Of a DNA stretch of 20,904 bases, positions 9,471 through 18,509 are shown in pieces. Numbering within the stretch: position 1 is the stretch's first letter; each line of letters starts with the position of its first letter. The notes beneath the pieces are model-generated. The model had not been told where the DNA came from, made no database searches, and saw only the letters and a program-made list of their open reading frames with translations. The stretch comes from Symsagittifera roscoffensis (lineage: Eukaryota > Xenacoelomorpha > Acoela > Convolutidae): assembly GCF_963678635.1 (NCBI RefSeq), contig NW_026970953.1, positions 1 to 20,904 on the forward strand, given 5' to 3'. A program made the translations under genes and the position numbers.

Positions 9471-9490
9471 AGGCTCATTAAGGCTCATTA
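9471..9490. repeat. 10-bp tandem duplication
   Basis: AGGCTCATTA is repeated twice without interruption and is followed by a partial third unit (AGGGATTA). Confidence 0.8.
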
Positions 9491-9692
9491 AGGGATTAAG
9501 AATGGCATCATAAAAAAAAACTTATTTTTATAATTCGGATTCCAATTTAAAGCTAAAAAAATCTGAAGTGTTATGGAAAGCTGGTCGTATTTTTTCCGGT
9601 TCTTAGACTAATATTAAGTTAATGAATTTATGAATGAACTCTCAAATCAACTTTATTACAATTTCTACGTCATTTCCGGAATGGTTAACTTC

Positions 9693-9730
9693 TAGTAGAT
9701 TTTGTAGATTTTGTTGATTTTGTAGAAGTA
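9693..9730. repeat. short TAGATTTTG minisatellite
   Basis: Adjacent units read TAGATTTTG, TAGATTTTG, TTGATTTTG and TAGAAGTAG. This is an imperfect 9-bp tandem repeat. Confidence 0.6.
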
Positions 9731-9768
9731 GTAGGTTTTGGCCCAACTCAATCGTACTAGTCAAACCT

Positions 9769-9827
9769 GTAAATTTGGTCAAACCTCATAAAATCGTACT
9801 TGTAAATTTGGTCAAACCTCATAAAAT
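9769..9827. repeat. 33-bp direct repeat
   Basis: GTAAATTTGGTCAAACCTCA plus TAAAAT occurs at 9769 and again, identically, at 9802. The spacer is CGTACTT. A related CGTACTAGTCAAACCT precedes the first copy, so the array originally had at least three units. Confidence 0.8.
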
Positions 9828-9829
9828 AA

Positions 9830-10640
9830 TCAAAAAATTTTTTTTTCATTTGAAAATAATCCGATTTTTGAATTTCTTTACTTCAATAGTTTTAGACGGA
9901 ACATTCTATGCTACTCTCACAGCAACCGGCTGTCCTTGTTTAAAATAGCTTCCAGTTGAATATTCGATTATCGCCGCAAGGGTTGAATTTACATAAACGT
10001 CATGTAGGTATGTATTGAAACGTAAACTTTGGATTTGGGCTTACGCTTCGATGATAGCGAACTAATCATAACAAACTTGAATTGAATAGTCCTGATCGCG
10101 ATCCGGTATTTATCAGGGAGCTCAAAAGCAAACTCCAAGTTAAAAAAAACAGTTGAACACAATTAAGATATTTTGATTTAAGCGGTTACAGAAGCTTCTT
10201 GTTTCCAAAAATAACGTTGAGTATTGCTTATTACATGATTTTAAGACGCCAAACATTAATTAGTGAAACAATAATTTCACTGCCAAAGTTCAGTTTTAAT
10301 CATGACTGATCGGAGATTTAATTTAATCAAGTGATATAATAATAAATTGTTTTCAGTCTAGTTTTTCAGTAGTGCTTGTTATAAAAAACCGCATTTACAA
10401 CCATTAAGCAAACAGTAGCCTGAGAGCTAGTCATGAGACCTTATGGTCCGTTTTTACCAGTGTAGTTTTAGGGCGACGTTTAGCAAAATGCTAGAATCGT
10501 GATCAATTAAACTATTGATATGCTCAGCAAAATTTCAGCAAGGGGAGAGTTTCTACCAAATTGATTTACGACCTCCCTATAACCTCGCAAAGACTTTATT
10601 GTGCTAACACGGACCAAGTTTTTACAAAAAAAAACGAGTT
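9830..10640. other. AT-rich non-coding stretch
   Basis: I see no gene or notable repeat. Near its right end GAGTTAGGAA occurs twice (10636 and 10656). Confidence 0.45.
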
Positions 10641-10642
10641 AG

Positions 10643-10870
10643 GAACCGAGTTTTCGAGTTAGGAAATATGTTACGGTGGGTCAGACAGAACGACTGTCGT
10701 CAAAACTACTCGCAAGGTCCAGTTCCGCGCAACAAGCCCAAAAATTTGCAGACGAAATTGCGAAATGCTCCATTTTTTGCGACAAGAAGCTGGCGTTTCC
10801 AGATTATGGCAACCAGGGCTTTGAGAGTTTCACGACTGTACAAACTATTCGGGTGAACTATTTTTGATAG
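10643..10870 (+). other. coding-like open stretch, possible exon or relic
   Basis: One plus-strand frame is open for 75 codons up to a TGA, in a patch with visibly higher G+C than its surroundings. The translation has balanced composition, including AQQAQKFADEIAKCSIFC and KKLAFPDYGNQGFES, unlike the Asn/Lys/Ile/Phe-rich products typical of AT-rich noise. A second overlapping frame (10668-10856) is also open, which weakens the case. No ATG opens the frame, and I could not identify flanking splice sites. I do not recognise a family. Confidence 0.25.
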
Positions 10871-11276
10871 AAATTGAATGGGAGAAAATTTTCACATGTC
10901 TGTATTATTGACGGATGCAATTCATTTCTTGCATGTAGAGCTTTTTCGTTTTATGGCAAACTAAACTATATGGAACTCAGACCCAACTGAGGCTGTTTGT
11001 CTAGCCATGTTTTCTCGTATTTTCTGTGCAGAAATAAACTATTTAATTTCTAATTTAGAAATAAACAATTTCTGGAACAAAATAACCAGAAATAAGTTCA
11101 CTGCTCAACCGCAACGAGATAAACATGCTTCGAGTATACACAGTAGACGTCCAATCCCGTACAGAGAACATTTTTTGTTTCTGACCTGAAATACCTTGTA
11201 TCTAATCTAATTTCTGGTCAGAAGAACTAAAGCATGGATTTTCTTTAAATACTTTATTTCTCATCCTAATTCTATT

Positions 11277-11347
11277 TCCTGGTGGGTCTCGAACCCCTGA
11301 CTTTCTGGTTTCTAGACATTTTGCTCTATCCACCAGGCTACATACAT
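11277..11347 (-). repeat. tRNA-like SINE head, minus strand
   Basis: On the minus strand a box A motif TAGCCTGGTGG (11330-11340) is followed by a box B motif GGGTTCGAGACCC (11284-11296). The spacing is typical of an internal RNA polymerase III promoter. The acceptor ends do not pair, so this is not a functional tRNA. A tail of about 100 bases follows, ending in the TTTCAGGTCAGAAA block. It most resembles a tRNA-derived SINE promoter; the ancestral tRNA cannot be fixed. Confidence 0.65.
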
Positions 11348-11666
11348 TACTACATATCCCTAATTTTAGGAGAATAACAATGTTATAACAAGTGTAGGTT
11401 TGCATTGTATTCGCTACTGCTATTGTGTATACTCGAAGCATGTTTATCTCGTTGCGATTGAGCAGTGAACTGATTTCTGGTTATTTCTTTCCAGAAACTG
11501 TTTGTTTCTAAACTAGCAAAAAAATGGATTACTTCTGCACGGAGAATACCAGAAAGCTAGGCTAGATATTCTACATAGAATTCCTATCTAGAAAAACAGC
11601 TTTCGTTGGGTACGGGATAAGAGTTAACACTTGTCATAACAATTATTCGTTTGCATTATATATTCG

Positions 11667-11740
11667 TCTGGCCATGTGGCCTAGTGGATAGCACGAGAGC
11701 CTCTAGAGGTGTTATGCGGTTGTTCGAGCCCCACCAGGAG
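11667..11740 (+). repeat. tRNA-like SINE head, plus strand
   Basis: Box A, TGGCCTAGTGG at 11677-11687, and box B, GTTCGAGCC at 11722-11730, match the RNA polymerase III consensus and are correctly spaced. The outer 7-bp arms do not pair as an acceptor stem, which argues against a working tRNA gene. Downstream come two TTTCTGACCAGAAA words (11779 and 11840) and the same terminal block as the minus-strand copy. This is a second copy of the same SINE-like family, diverged in the middle of the head. Confidence 0.65.
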
Positions 11741-11973
11741 TCTTTTTGCTAGAAAAAATAGCCTAGATTTAGTTAATTTCTGACCAGAAACAAGATGAGG
11801 AGGAAAATCCCCCAACGCATTAAAACACTTCATGACAAATTTCTGACCAGAAATAAGATTAGATATAGAGTATTTCAGGTCAGAAATAAAGATTTTTTTT
11901 TGTTAAGGGGACATACAATAGCATAATGCTTGTTTCATCCGAGCTTGTTTCTTTAATCCTTTGTCTCTCCATT

Positions 11974-12159
11974 ACGAGGCCAAACTGTGCGCTGGAAAGG
12001 TGCACAATTTGGTTTCTGTAGGTCTCTGGAATTTGTAGGTCTCTGAAATAGTAAAACATCGTCACAACAATAAAAAAAAATGAAAATGCAAAAGAACAAA
12101 AGGAGCGTCCTCTTTGGGGAATCGGCGTTCACTTTCAAAAATGCACAATTTGGCCTCGT
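11974..12159. repeat. inverted repeat of GAGGCCAAA motif
   Basis: ACGAGGCCAAACTGTGC at 11974-11990 pairs with GCACAATTTGGCCTCGT at 12143-12159, with one mismatch. Its inner part also pairs with GCACAATTTGG at 12002-12012. Between them TGTAGGTCTCTG occurs twice (12017 and 12034). The arms may mark a decayed element of about 185 bp. Two 61-codon minus-strand frames here overlap each other and are not treated as genes. Confidence 0.5.
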
Positions 12160-12317
12160 TTTATTACATCCAATTTTTTATTGTTCGAGAAAAAAAATAA
12201 AAATTTAAGCTTGGGCTAGTTTTTTTTCAGTCTATTTTCGGCGATCACAAAAAATAATTAAGCAAAGTTTTGTCAAATCCTCATTGAACATATCATTTCT
12301 CTGAAATAAAAAAAAAT

Positions 12318-12663
12318 ATTTTTACCTCCGATCACTTTTTTGAAAGTTATTGCAGTTTTAAAATTGGCATTTTGGCCATGCTCTGGATTAATTTATGCGC
12401 GCCTTGAAGATTTTATTCACAAGGTTGAAAACGCAACACAATTTATTCAGGCGTGGCGATTTATTTTGCGCAATTAAGTCGTTCCACAATGAATTGAAGC
12501 TAGTTGATCGGTCATATCAATTTTGTAACATTCAAATTTTTACACCTCGTCCTTGATATTGTCCAAATTTAATAATTTTCAATATTTTCTCCCAAAAAAT
12601 ATTGGATATAGATCAAGGGCCAGTCTGAACATACAGTGCTTTGCCCTGTATACGAGCAGTCTC
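12318..12663 (+). repeat. dispersed repeat family, copy 3
   Basis: This copy is collinear with 2305-2650, about 10 kb away and in the same orientation. Shared blocks are TTTTACC, CATG and CTCTGGATTAA, TTTATGCGCG, GGCGTGGCGA, TGAATTGAAGCTAG, GATATTGTCCA, TTTTCAATA, CAGTCTGAACATACAG and GCCCTGTATACGAGCAGT. The combination identifies an interspersed family. No terminal repeats, poly-A tail or coding frame can be seen, so the element class is unknown. Confidence 0.65.
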
Positions 12664-12829
12664 GCCCATGGATAATGCATCTCGCAACTTTGTTTGAATT
12701 CATGTTTGGATATTTTCGCCAGATTTTCGAAGTCGCGCATATGTAGCACTGTTGCAACTGTATGTCTCGATTTTGGCGATTGTTTTTTTCTACTGTCTTT
12801 TGCTACTGACTTTAGCTAGTGTTTTTAAA

Positions 12830-13065
12830 GAGTTTTGGTGAAGTGGTTACGTCTCCGCCTCTCAGACGAAAGGTCGGATATTCGAGGCCCACCATAATCC
12901 GTGCTCGTTGCTTGGGGTGAGGCAACATTACCCAGCCCAGAAAAAAAAACAAAAAAATTGCATGTAAATCTTAATCAGAGGCACAGCAATGGTTCTCCGT
13001 GAAGAGCTGAACAGCTCGTATTTTGGACCTTTGCCTTGTGGATAAATCATTTTAACATAACTTAA
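12830..13065 (+). mobile_element. tRNA-derived SINE of a second family
   Basis: The head contains a perfect box A, TGGTGAAGTGG (12836-12846), and a near-consensus box B, ATTCGAGGC (12880-12888). Between them is GTCTCCGCCTCTCAGACG, which looks like a tRNA-Glu-type anticodon arm with a CTC loop. The acceptor arms do not pair. After the head come a GTGAGGCAACATTACCCAG block, an A-rich run with one C (12941-12957), and a body with a GAGCTGAACAGCTC hairpin at about 13004-13017. It ends near a TAACATAACTTAACTTG tail that may be a simple-repeat terminus. The body is unlike the elements at 10982-11888. No target duplication was found. Confidence 0.65.
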
Positions 13066-13069
13066 CTTG

Positions 13070-13505
13070 TGAAATTATCCTCAGTATTTTGCTAACAAAA
13101 CTGTCCTTAAAAATTTTTTACATTTAAACATCCCACTCCTTTTCAATATTTTTGCAACCAAATACTCATTTTCAAAACTTTTCCCCAAATTTTGCTAGTT
13201 AGACTTCGCTATGGTTGCGTTAAGTTTACGTCGCTATGGGTTTTGATTGACAGCGGCGCCGACAAAAAGCCTGGACATAAATCTCTGATTTTGACCCTGA
13301 TAAAGAAAAACAGTTGAAATGAAGTGTAATATTAATATAAATTTCGATTAGCTTTGTCTACGACCTCAAAATTGAATTTCTACCCTGACGCCGGATTTTT
13401 TTTATCTGAACAAAAATGTTTGTGTTGTTTTCAATTTCGAAAGCTTCAAATGTTTTATTGTTGTTTTATTAACGACAAAAAAACACTTTATCAAATTTGT
13501 AATTT
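13070..13505. other. non-coding stretch
   Basis: I see no recognisable gene. The word CGCTATGG occurs twice at about 13207-13239. A 74-codon plus-strand frame at 13354-13578 runs into the duplication that follows and is judged accidental. Confidence 0.4.
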
Positions 13506-13509
13506 CAGA

Positions 13510-14680
13510 CCAATTTCACTACTTAGAACCATTTTCAAAGATTTATATCACTTGAAAGTTATTATTGCACAGAGCTGAAAAAAGTTTTGATCTTTGGTGT
13601 CCTTTTTCGCTAATTTTGTGAAGACTACTAGTTTAATCAATTTGACAAAAATGATCCCGATGTATTTTTTTTCAATAAGCGTAATTAAAAAAACTAACAA
13701 AGTATTTTTGCTCGGCATGATTTTTATAGAGAAAAATAGGACTGATCAAAAAACTTAAGAACAAATATTTTCTACCACTTCGAAAACATCAACTTCTTGA
13801 GGCAAAACTGAAAAAGAGAGTTTAACTGCAACCACGCCAAAAATGCAAAAATACACGAGGAACGCCAAAAATGCAATTTTTTGATCAAACTTTCCAACAA
13901 GAACCTGCAAACGCCTTTTTGGCCTGTTTTTCAAAATAGGAAATCAGCGGCCGAAACAGGGTCTTTTTAGTGCTTTAGGAGAGCTCGGAAAATCAATTTT
14001 GTTGACCTAAAAATAGGTCGAAAAAATTTTCGAAAACTTTTTGAAAAGCCGCCCCCTCGATAAAATCTTAGATCCACCCAGGTTGCTACACCATTTCTGT
14101 GCTAGGGATTCGGCAAACCATTATAAAGATAAAAACAAAATCAACTATAAAAAAGTTATAAATTGTCCTCATCCAAAAGTTTCTGATCAACATCAAACTG
14201 CAAAAAGCAATTCACTAATAGCATCTTATCAGAAAAATACCAAATACGGAGAAAATCTTAATTTGACATTAATTGGGGTAGATTTCATTTTCTTTGCTAA
14301 TTTTGACTGCCATTTTACCCGAGAAAAAAGTTTTGCAGTCTTCAAATTTTTAACTGATAGTTTGAATAACCAACATCGTACCATCGTAAAGCTGACTTGA
14401 TATTCCCCTAAATTGTGCGTAAGAATTTTTTTTTGTCTATTTTCTAGAAGTTTTCAACCCAAGCCCAAAGTGATACAAAAAATTTCAATTCGCATCTTCT
14501 AAATTTTTTATTTTTTTTCCTTTTTTCAACACAACAGACAGACTATTTATGCACAGGGTGGCTTAATTCAACTCAAATCGACTACATATTTTGGAATAAA
14601 TTTTCGGGAAAAACATTTTTCATCGAAGGCGAAATTCGTCACAACTATAAAAAACGCCAATTGCTCACAAGGCCCATATC
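13510..14680 (+). repeat. old duplication, copy A
   Basis: This segment aligns collinearly with 14875-15885. Landmarks in order are TTAGAACCATTTT, an AGAGCTGAAA/CGAGCTGAAA block, ACATCAACTTCT, TTCACTAATAGCATCT, GACTGCCATTTTACC, TTGCAGT, TTCGCATCTTCTAA, TTTATGYACAGG and CACAA-CTAT. Copy A is about 150 bp longer in the middle, including an internal duplication with ACGCCAAAAATGCAA at 13834 and 13862. A 119-codon open frame at 14041-14400 lies in copy A, but its counterpart in copy B is cut by stops, so it is not supported as a gene. Confidence 0.7.
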
Positions 14681-14874
14681 TATAAGGATTATTCTAGATT
14701 TTTGGTCACACAACCATGAGTTTTTAAATGGTGACTTTTGCAGCTTATGCCCTTTTTTATGCTAAATTATCGCAATGTATACATCTTCAGCAGTTCAATT
14801 GACATAGGTTTGTTGTTTTGGTCTACAAAAAAAAGAAAAACATTTTTTGAAAGGAGATTTCATTGAAATTTAAA

Positions 14875-15885
14875 TTCAATTGTTATATTAGAACCATTTT
14901 TGAACGTTGATTAAAAAATAATTGTTACACCGAGCTGAAAGAAAAATCCTTTGACCTTTATGGTCCCCTTTCATATTTTTGTAAAGATTGTCGTTGTACC
15001 CATTTTGGTAGAAAAAAAATCGCTGTGTAATCGGATCAATTGAAAATTACATTAAAAATTGTTTTTATATAATGAAAACTTGACCGATCAAAAACATTTC
15101 AGGAAAACTTTTTCTATCATGAATAAAACATCAACTTCTCGAACCGAAAATGAAAAAGATAAATTACTTTCAACCATGTATGCTAGTGCTCTCCTAATTG
15201 AAAATCGCCAATTTGACTAGCTCCCATTAAAAAATTTCTGGTCTTTTAAGAAGAAACCATTAAAGCGAGGTATTAGTTTCCTTAAAAGTCGAAAGTTTCC
15301 TTAAAATTTCAGTACTATATGACTTATATTTAAAATGTATTTAATGAGCCAAAATCAAACTGCTGTTATGAATTATTCTAGATGAGTTCTTCAACAATCG
15401 AATAAGTTATAGCAAAAAGCGCTTCACTAATAGCATCTCATCAGAAAAATACCTATTAAACAGAAAGTTTTGAAGTTGCATGGTTTAGGGTAGATATCAC
15501 TTTCTTCGTTAACGTTGACTGCCATTTTACCAGAGAAAATAATTTTGCAGTTTTCATGTTTTTAATTGATAATTTTGAATACCAACGAGAATGATCGTAT
15601 CAGGGAAAAGCTGATTTGACAATCCCATATATTGCCTGTAAACGGTTTTGCTTTGTTTTTTATTTTAATTTTCACCCGCAACCAGTGTTATTATAAAAAT
15701 TCACTTCGCATCTTCTAACACCTTTTTTCTCGTATTTTCAAAACAAAGAACAGAATTTTTATGTACAGGTTTTTTTTTTAATACAGATCAAATTTGAAAA
15801 AAGCATTATGGAAAAAAATTTGTCATGGCACGGCGACAATCCGCCACAATCATCAAATGCGACAAAACCTCGCAAGGCTACACTT
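14875..15885 (+). repeat. old duplication, copy B
   Basis: This is the partner of copy A with the same landmarks in the same order. The offset is about 1365 bp at the left end and about 1216 bp at the right end. The many substitutions and indels indicate an old event. A short in-frame block (VDITFFVNVDCHFTREN) resembles VDFIFFANFDCHFTREK in copy A, but changes are common at all codon positions and the frame is interrupted on both sides. A decayed coding origin is possible, not shown. Confidence 0.7.
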
Positions 15886-15889
15886 TATA

Positions 15890-16410
15890 TACCACCACAC
15901 TCATTAAGGCATGGTTGTTTGGTTGCTTTGCATTGCTGAATCAATTTATTTTGAATTAGTCACACAATTTATGAGGATAAATGCTCTGCGACGAATTGTC
16001 ACTATCTCAAAAGCTACGGATTGATTGTCGCATGTGAACAATTGATGCTTCCGCTGAATTTCCATTATCCGAGTGACGGAAACTAATGTCATTAACTCAA
16101 GCTTGAAAAAACGTACCCTTTTGACAAGTTTTGTAAGGTGATGGATTTTAAAAATTGTCAGTTTGGCCAGAATGGGACAAGTAAGGCGTAATATTTTTCG
16201 TTGTTACAACGAGAAGCGGCGAATTATTTCGATCCTATTTGACTACAACCAAGCACTTTAGTTCTAATATATTCTAGAATAATCTAAAATTTCTAATTTT
16301 AGAAAACAAAAAAATGAAACGATAGAAACTGTCGACATTCTGAAAATGTGGGAGCGCAGATGTTATAATTCTACATGTTTCTTCTGTTCGCAATACAAAC
16401 CTGAAAAATA
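15890..16410. other. AT-rich non-coding stretch
   Basis: A zone at about 16140-16230 resembles the dispersed repeat family weakly (AAAATTGTCAGTTTGGCCAG, then GCGGCGAATTATTTCG). Otherwise I see nothing definable. Confidence 0.35.
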
Positions 16411-16413
16411 TTC

Positions 16414-16914
16414 ATTTTAGTGTACTTCAGCGTTTCATAAAAACTTAAATAAGCAAAAAAATAAGTGATTGTTTTTATTCCCCAGGGGTAAAAACAAAGC
16501 CTTTTAGCGTACAAAAATTATCAACTTTTGAGGTTTTTTCACAATTTCTATTAAATTTTATTACTAGATTTGAAAGTCTTCACAATTTTGAAATCCCGAC
16601 AATATAGTAAGATGTTGTCAAAGTAATCACAGAAAGTGCAAATCATTATGATTGCTTTATTTTCGAGATATAATCAGTTTCACGCTGGGAAATCTCAACT
16701 TTTTTCTTGGAACAAACTCAACAAGCATTTTTTTGACGATTCATTTTCTTGCCATTTTTCGGTCAAAACTGGAAAAAATTGAAAACTTTTCGATCTGTCA
16801 AATATTGAAAATTCTTTTTTGTCATTTTTCAGTCAATCCGTCAGTTATTTTGCAACCCTTCACAATTTGAATTCGTTACAAAATAGTCCAAAGCTGTCAA
16901 GTGGTCTCAAAGAT
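16414..16914 (+). repeat. 500-bp duplication, copy 1
   Basis: Copy 1 begins TTTTAGTGTACTTCAGCG and ends GTGGTCTCAAAGAT. It aligns with 17018-17521 at an offset of 604-607 bp, with roughly nine of ten bases identical and only small indels. A 72-codon frame at 16652-16870 lies wholly inside. In copy 2 the matching frame meets a TGA (ACTGAA for ACTCAA), so there is no sign of selection on a product. Confidence 0.9.
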
Positions 16915-17017
16915 ATATTTACAAAAAGCCAGAAGTTTATAACAGTATAATAAAAGGCTTATAGGGATAAAATGTTTATAGGGGCTTATTTTTGCATTCA
17001 AGATCAAATGCTTAAAG

Positions 17018-17521
17018 ATTTTAGTGTACTTCAGCGTTTCATAAAAATTTAAATAAGCAAAAAATTGTGTGATTCTTTTTATTCCCCAGGGGTAAAAACA
17101 AAGCCTTTAGCGTACAAAAAGGATCAACTTTTGAGGTTTTTTCACAGTTTCTATTAAATTTCATTCCTAGATTTGAAAGTCTTCACAATTTTGAAATCCC
17201 GACATTATAGTAAGATGCTGTCAAAATAATCACAGAAAGTGCAAATCATTATGATTGCTTTGTTTTCGAGATATAATCAGTTTCACGCTAGGAAGTCTCA
17301 ACTTTTTTCTTGGAACAAACTGAACAAGCATTTTTTTGACGATTCATTTTCTTGCCATTTTTCGGTCAAAACTGGAAAAAATTGAAAAATTTTCTATCTG
17401 TCAAATGATGAAAACTCTTTTTTTTTGTCATTTTTTGTTCAATCCGTCAGTTAATTTGTAACCCTTCACAAATTTGAATTCGTTACAAAATAGTCCAAAT
17501 CTGTCAAGTGGTCTCAAAGAT
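17018..17521 (+). repeat. 500-bp duplication, copy 2
   Basis: This is the second copy of the unit, separated from the first by about 103 bp of unrelated AT-rich sequence. Both copies share GGGGTAAAAACAAAGCC, CACAATTTTGAAATCCCGAC and TTCTTGCCATTTTTCGGTCA. The short gap and lack of TG...CA ends argue against an LTR pair. A weaker third echo (GCTGTCAAAGTAA, CGAGATACGA, TTTTCACGCT) lies at about 17759-17872. Confidence 0.9.
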
Positions 17522-17524
17522 CTA

Positions 17525-18265
17525 AAATATGTATAAACAAATGAAATTCCCAACCCCATTGTGGGAAATTGTCATGTTTCTGTCAAAGTCTGCAAATTGT
17601 TTTCAACAATTGGTTGCTCACATGATGTAGTTCTGATAAATGACACATTTTAAGATTTGCAAATTTTTTTCGGAAAACTTTCATTCAAATAAATTTAAAA
17701 TTCGAAACTTTTGTTCATGGTTGCGCAAATAGGTGCTGTCTTGTGAATATTCATGGGCGCTGTCAAAGTAACGTTGAGATCAAGATTTTTATATATGATT
17801 TTCAAGTTTTGCTGCTAAATGCTCAGTAATCTCCGAGATACGACGTTTTATGGGTTTTCAATTTTCACGCTTAAAATTTTTTTGGTTGAATTGAAGTAAA
17901 AATTACTCCGAGCTGTTACAAATCTGGTCTCGATTCAGTTTGATGTTACAAATGTGGTCTTCCCCGATAAAACGTTCGTTTTTGAAGATAAAAATTGAAA
18001 ATTGATGTTTGAATGATGTTAAGTTATTTTCTAGATGTAGACGTTCAGATAGGACCATCAAGTTTGAATGCCGAAAGCTCATCGGCTTCAGAAGTAAGAC
18101 AATGTTATGGTGTTCCAAAACTTCTAAAGTTTACCTCCATCCAGTTGCTATTGCTCAAATTTTTTTAGTTTCTATGAGCAAAGGTTTTTTTTGGATAAAG
18201 TTATGTTAACATGTCGGTTTTCAAATTTTTTTTTGAAAATTTCGATATGGCAACTATAGCTTCAG
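17525..18265. other. non-coding stretch with small hairpins
   Basis: TTCCCA and TGGGAA (17547-17567) and AATTGTT and AACAATT (about 17595-17611) form small stem-loops. Two short opposing frames near 17903-18209 overlap each other on opposite strands and are judged accidental. Confidence 0.4.
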
Positions 18266-18267
18266 TG

Positions 18268-18498
18268 TCAGCTCCCTGCTTCTAAGTTCTTCTCATGTGT
18301 TGAGTACTGGCTTCTCTGTAATAATGTGCAGTGCTTCTCAATATTACTACAAGCAAGGTAATTGAGCTTCAAATTTAATTCTGAGCTCAAACTATGTCTT
18401 CCTTGCTGATGTAGATGTTGCTCGGCGGGAGTATCCACTTTACGGCGCCCGTCAACCCTTGTGGTAAGATGCCGACAATTTGGCCGACATAGATAGTA
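18268..18498 (-). pseudogene. minus-strand open stretch, possible relic
   Basis: The minus strand is open for 76 codons before a TGA, in a patch with higher G+C than the surroundings. The product is balanced, for example CRHLTTRVDGRRKVDTPAEQ and then YLACSNIEKHCTLLQRSQ. There is no ATG at the beginning and a TAA lies directly upstream. I recognise no domain. It may be a fragment of a decayed gene or mobile element, or chance in a GC-richer patch. Confidence 0.2.
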
Positions 18499-18509
18499 TT
18501 ACATCCTTT

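Larger units (their letters stand above)
10982..11888. mobile_element. nested inverted pair of tRNA-derived elements
   Basis: The plus-strand segment 10982-11143 matches the reverse complement of 11424-11610 at high identity over most of its length, including ATAAACATGCTTCGAGTATA and CACTGCTCAA. The segment 11178-11223 matches the reverse complement of 11839-11888 (TAGATTAGATA, ATTTCAGGTCAGAAA). Each tRNA-like head lies between these blocks, one on each strand. The simplest reading is one plus-strand element (10982-11143 continued at about 11620-11888) interrupted by a second copy on the minus strand (about 11610 down to 11178). The words CACTTGTTATAACA and CACTTGTCATAACA precede the two heads and support common origin. 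The product is non-coding. Confidence 0.65.

Noticed and set aside
11667-11740. Functional tRNA gene
   Set aside because: Box A and box B are good, but the acceptor stem does not pair and the unit continues into a repeat shared with another copy, so it is a SINE head. The same applies at 11277-11347 and 12830-12893.
13834-13876. ACGCCAAAAATGCAA duplicated at 28-bp spacing as a regulatory pair
   Set aside because: There is no adjacent gene, and it lies in the extra part of copy A of a decayed duplication, so a slippage duplication is the simpler explanation.
14041-14400. 119-codon plus-strand gene
   Set aside because: It lies in copy A of an old duplication and the matching region of copy B is broken by stops. 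No domain is recognised.
16652-16870. 72-codon plus-strand gene inside the 500-bp repeat
   Set aside because: Copy 2, which is about 90% identical, has a stop in the same frame, and the frame opens with TTG rather than ATG.
16414-17521. LTR retrotransposon
   Set aside because: The internal region would be only about 103 bp, with no primer-binding site, polypurine tract or coding sequence, and the repeats lack TG...CA ends.
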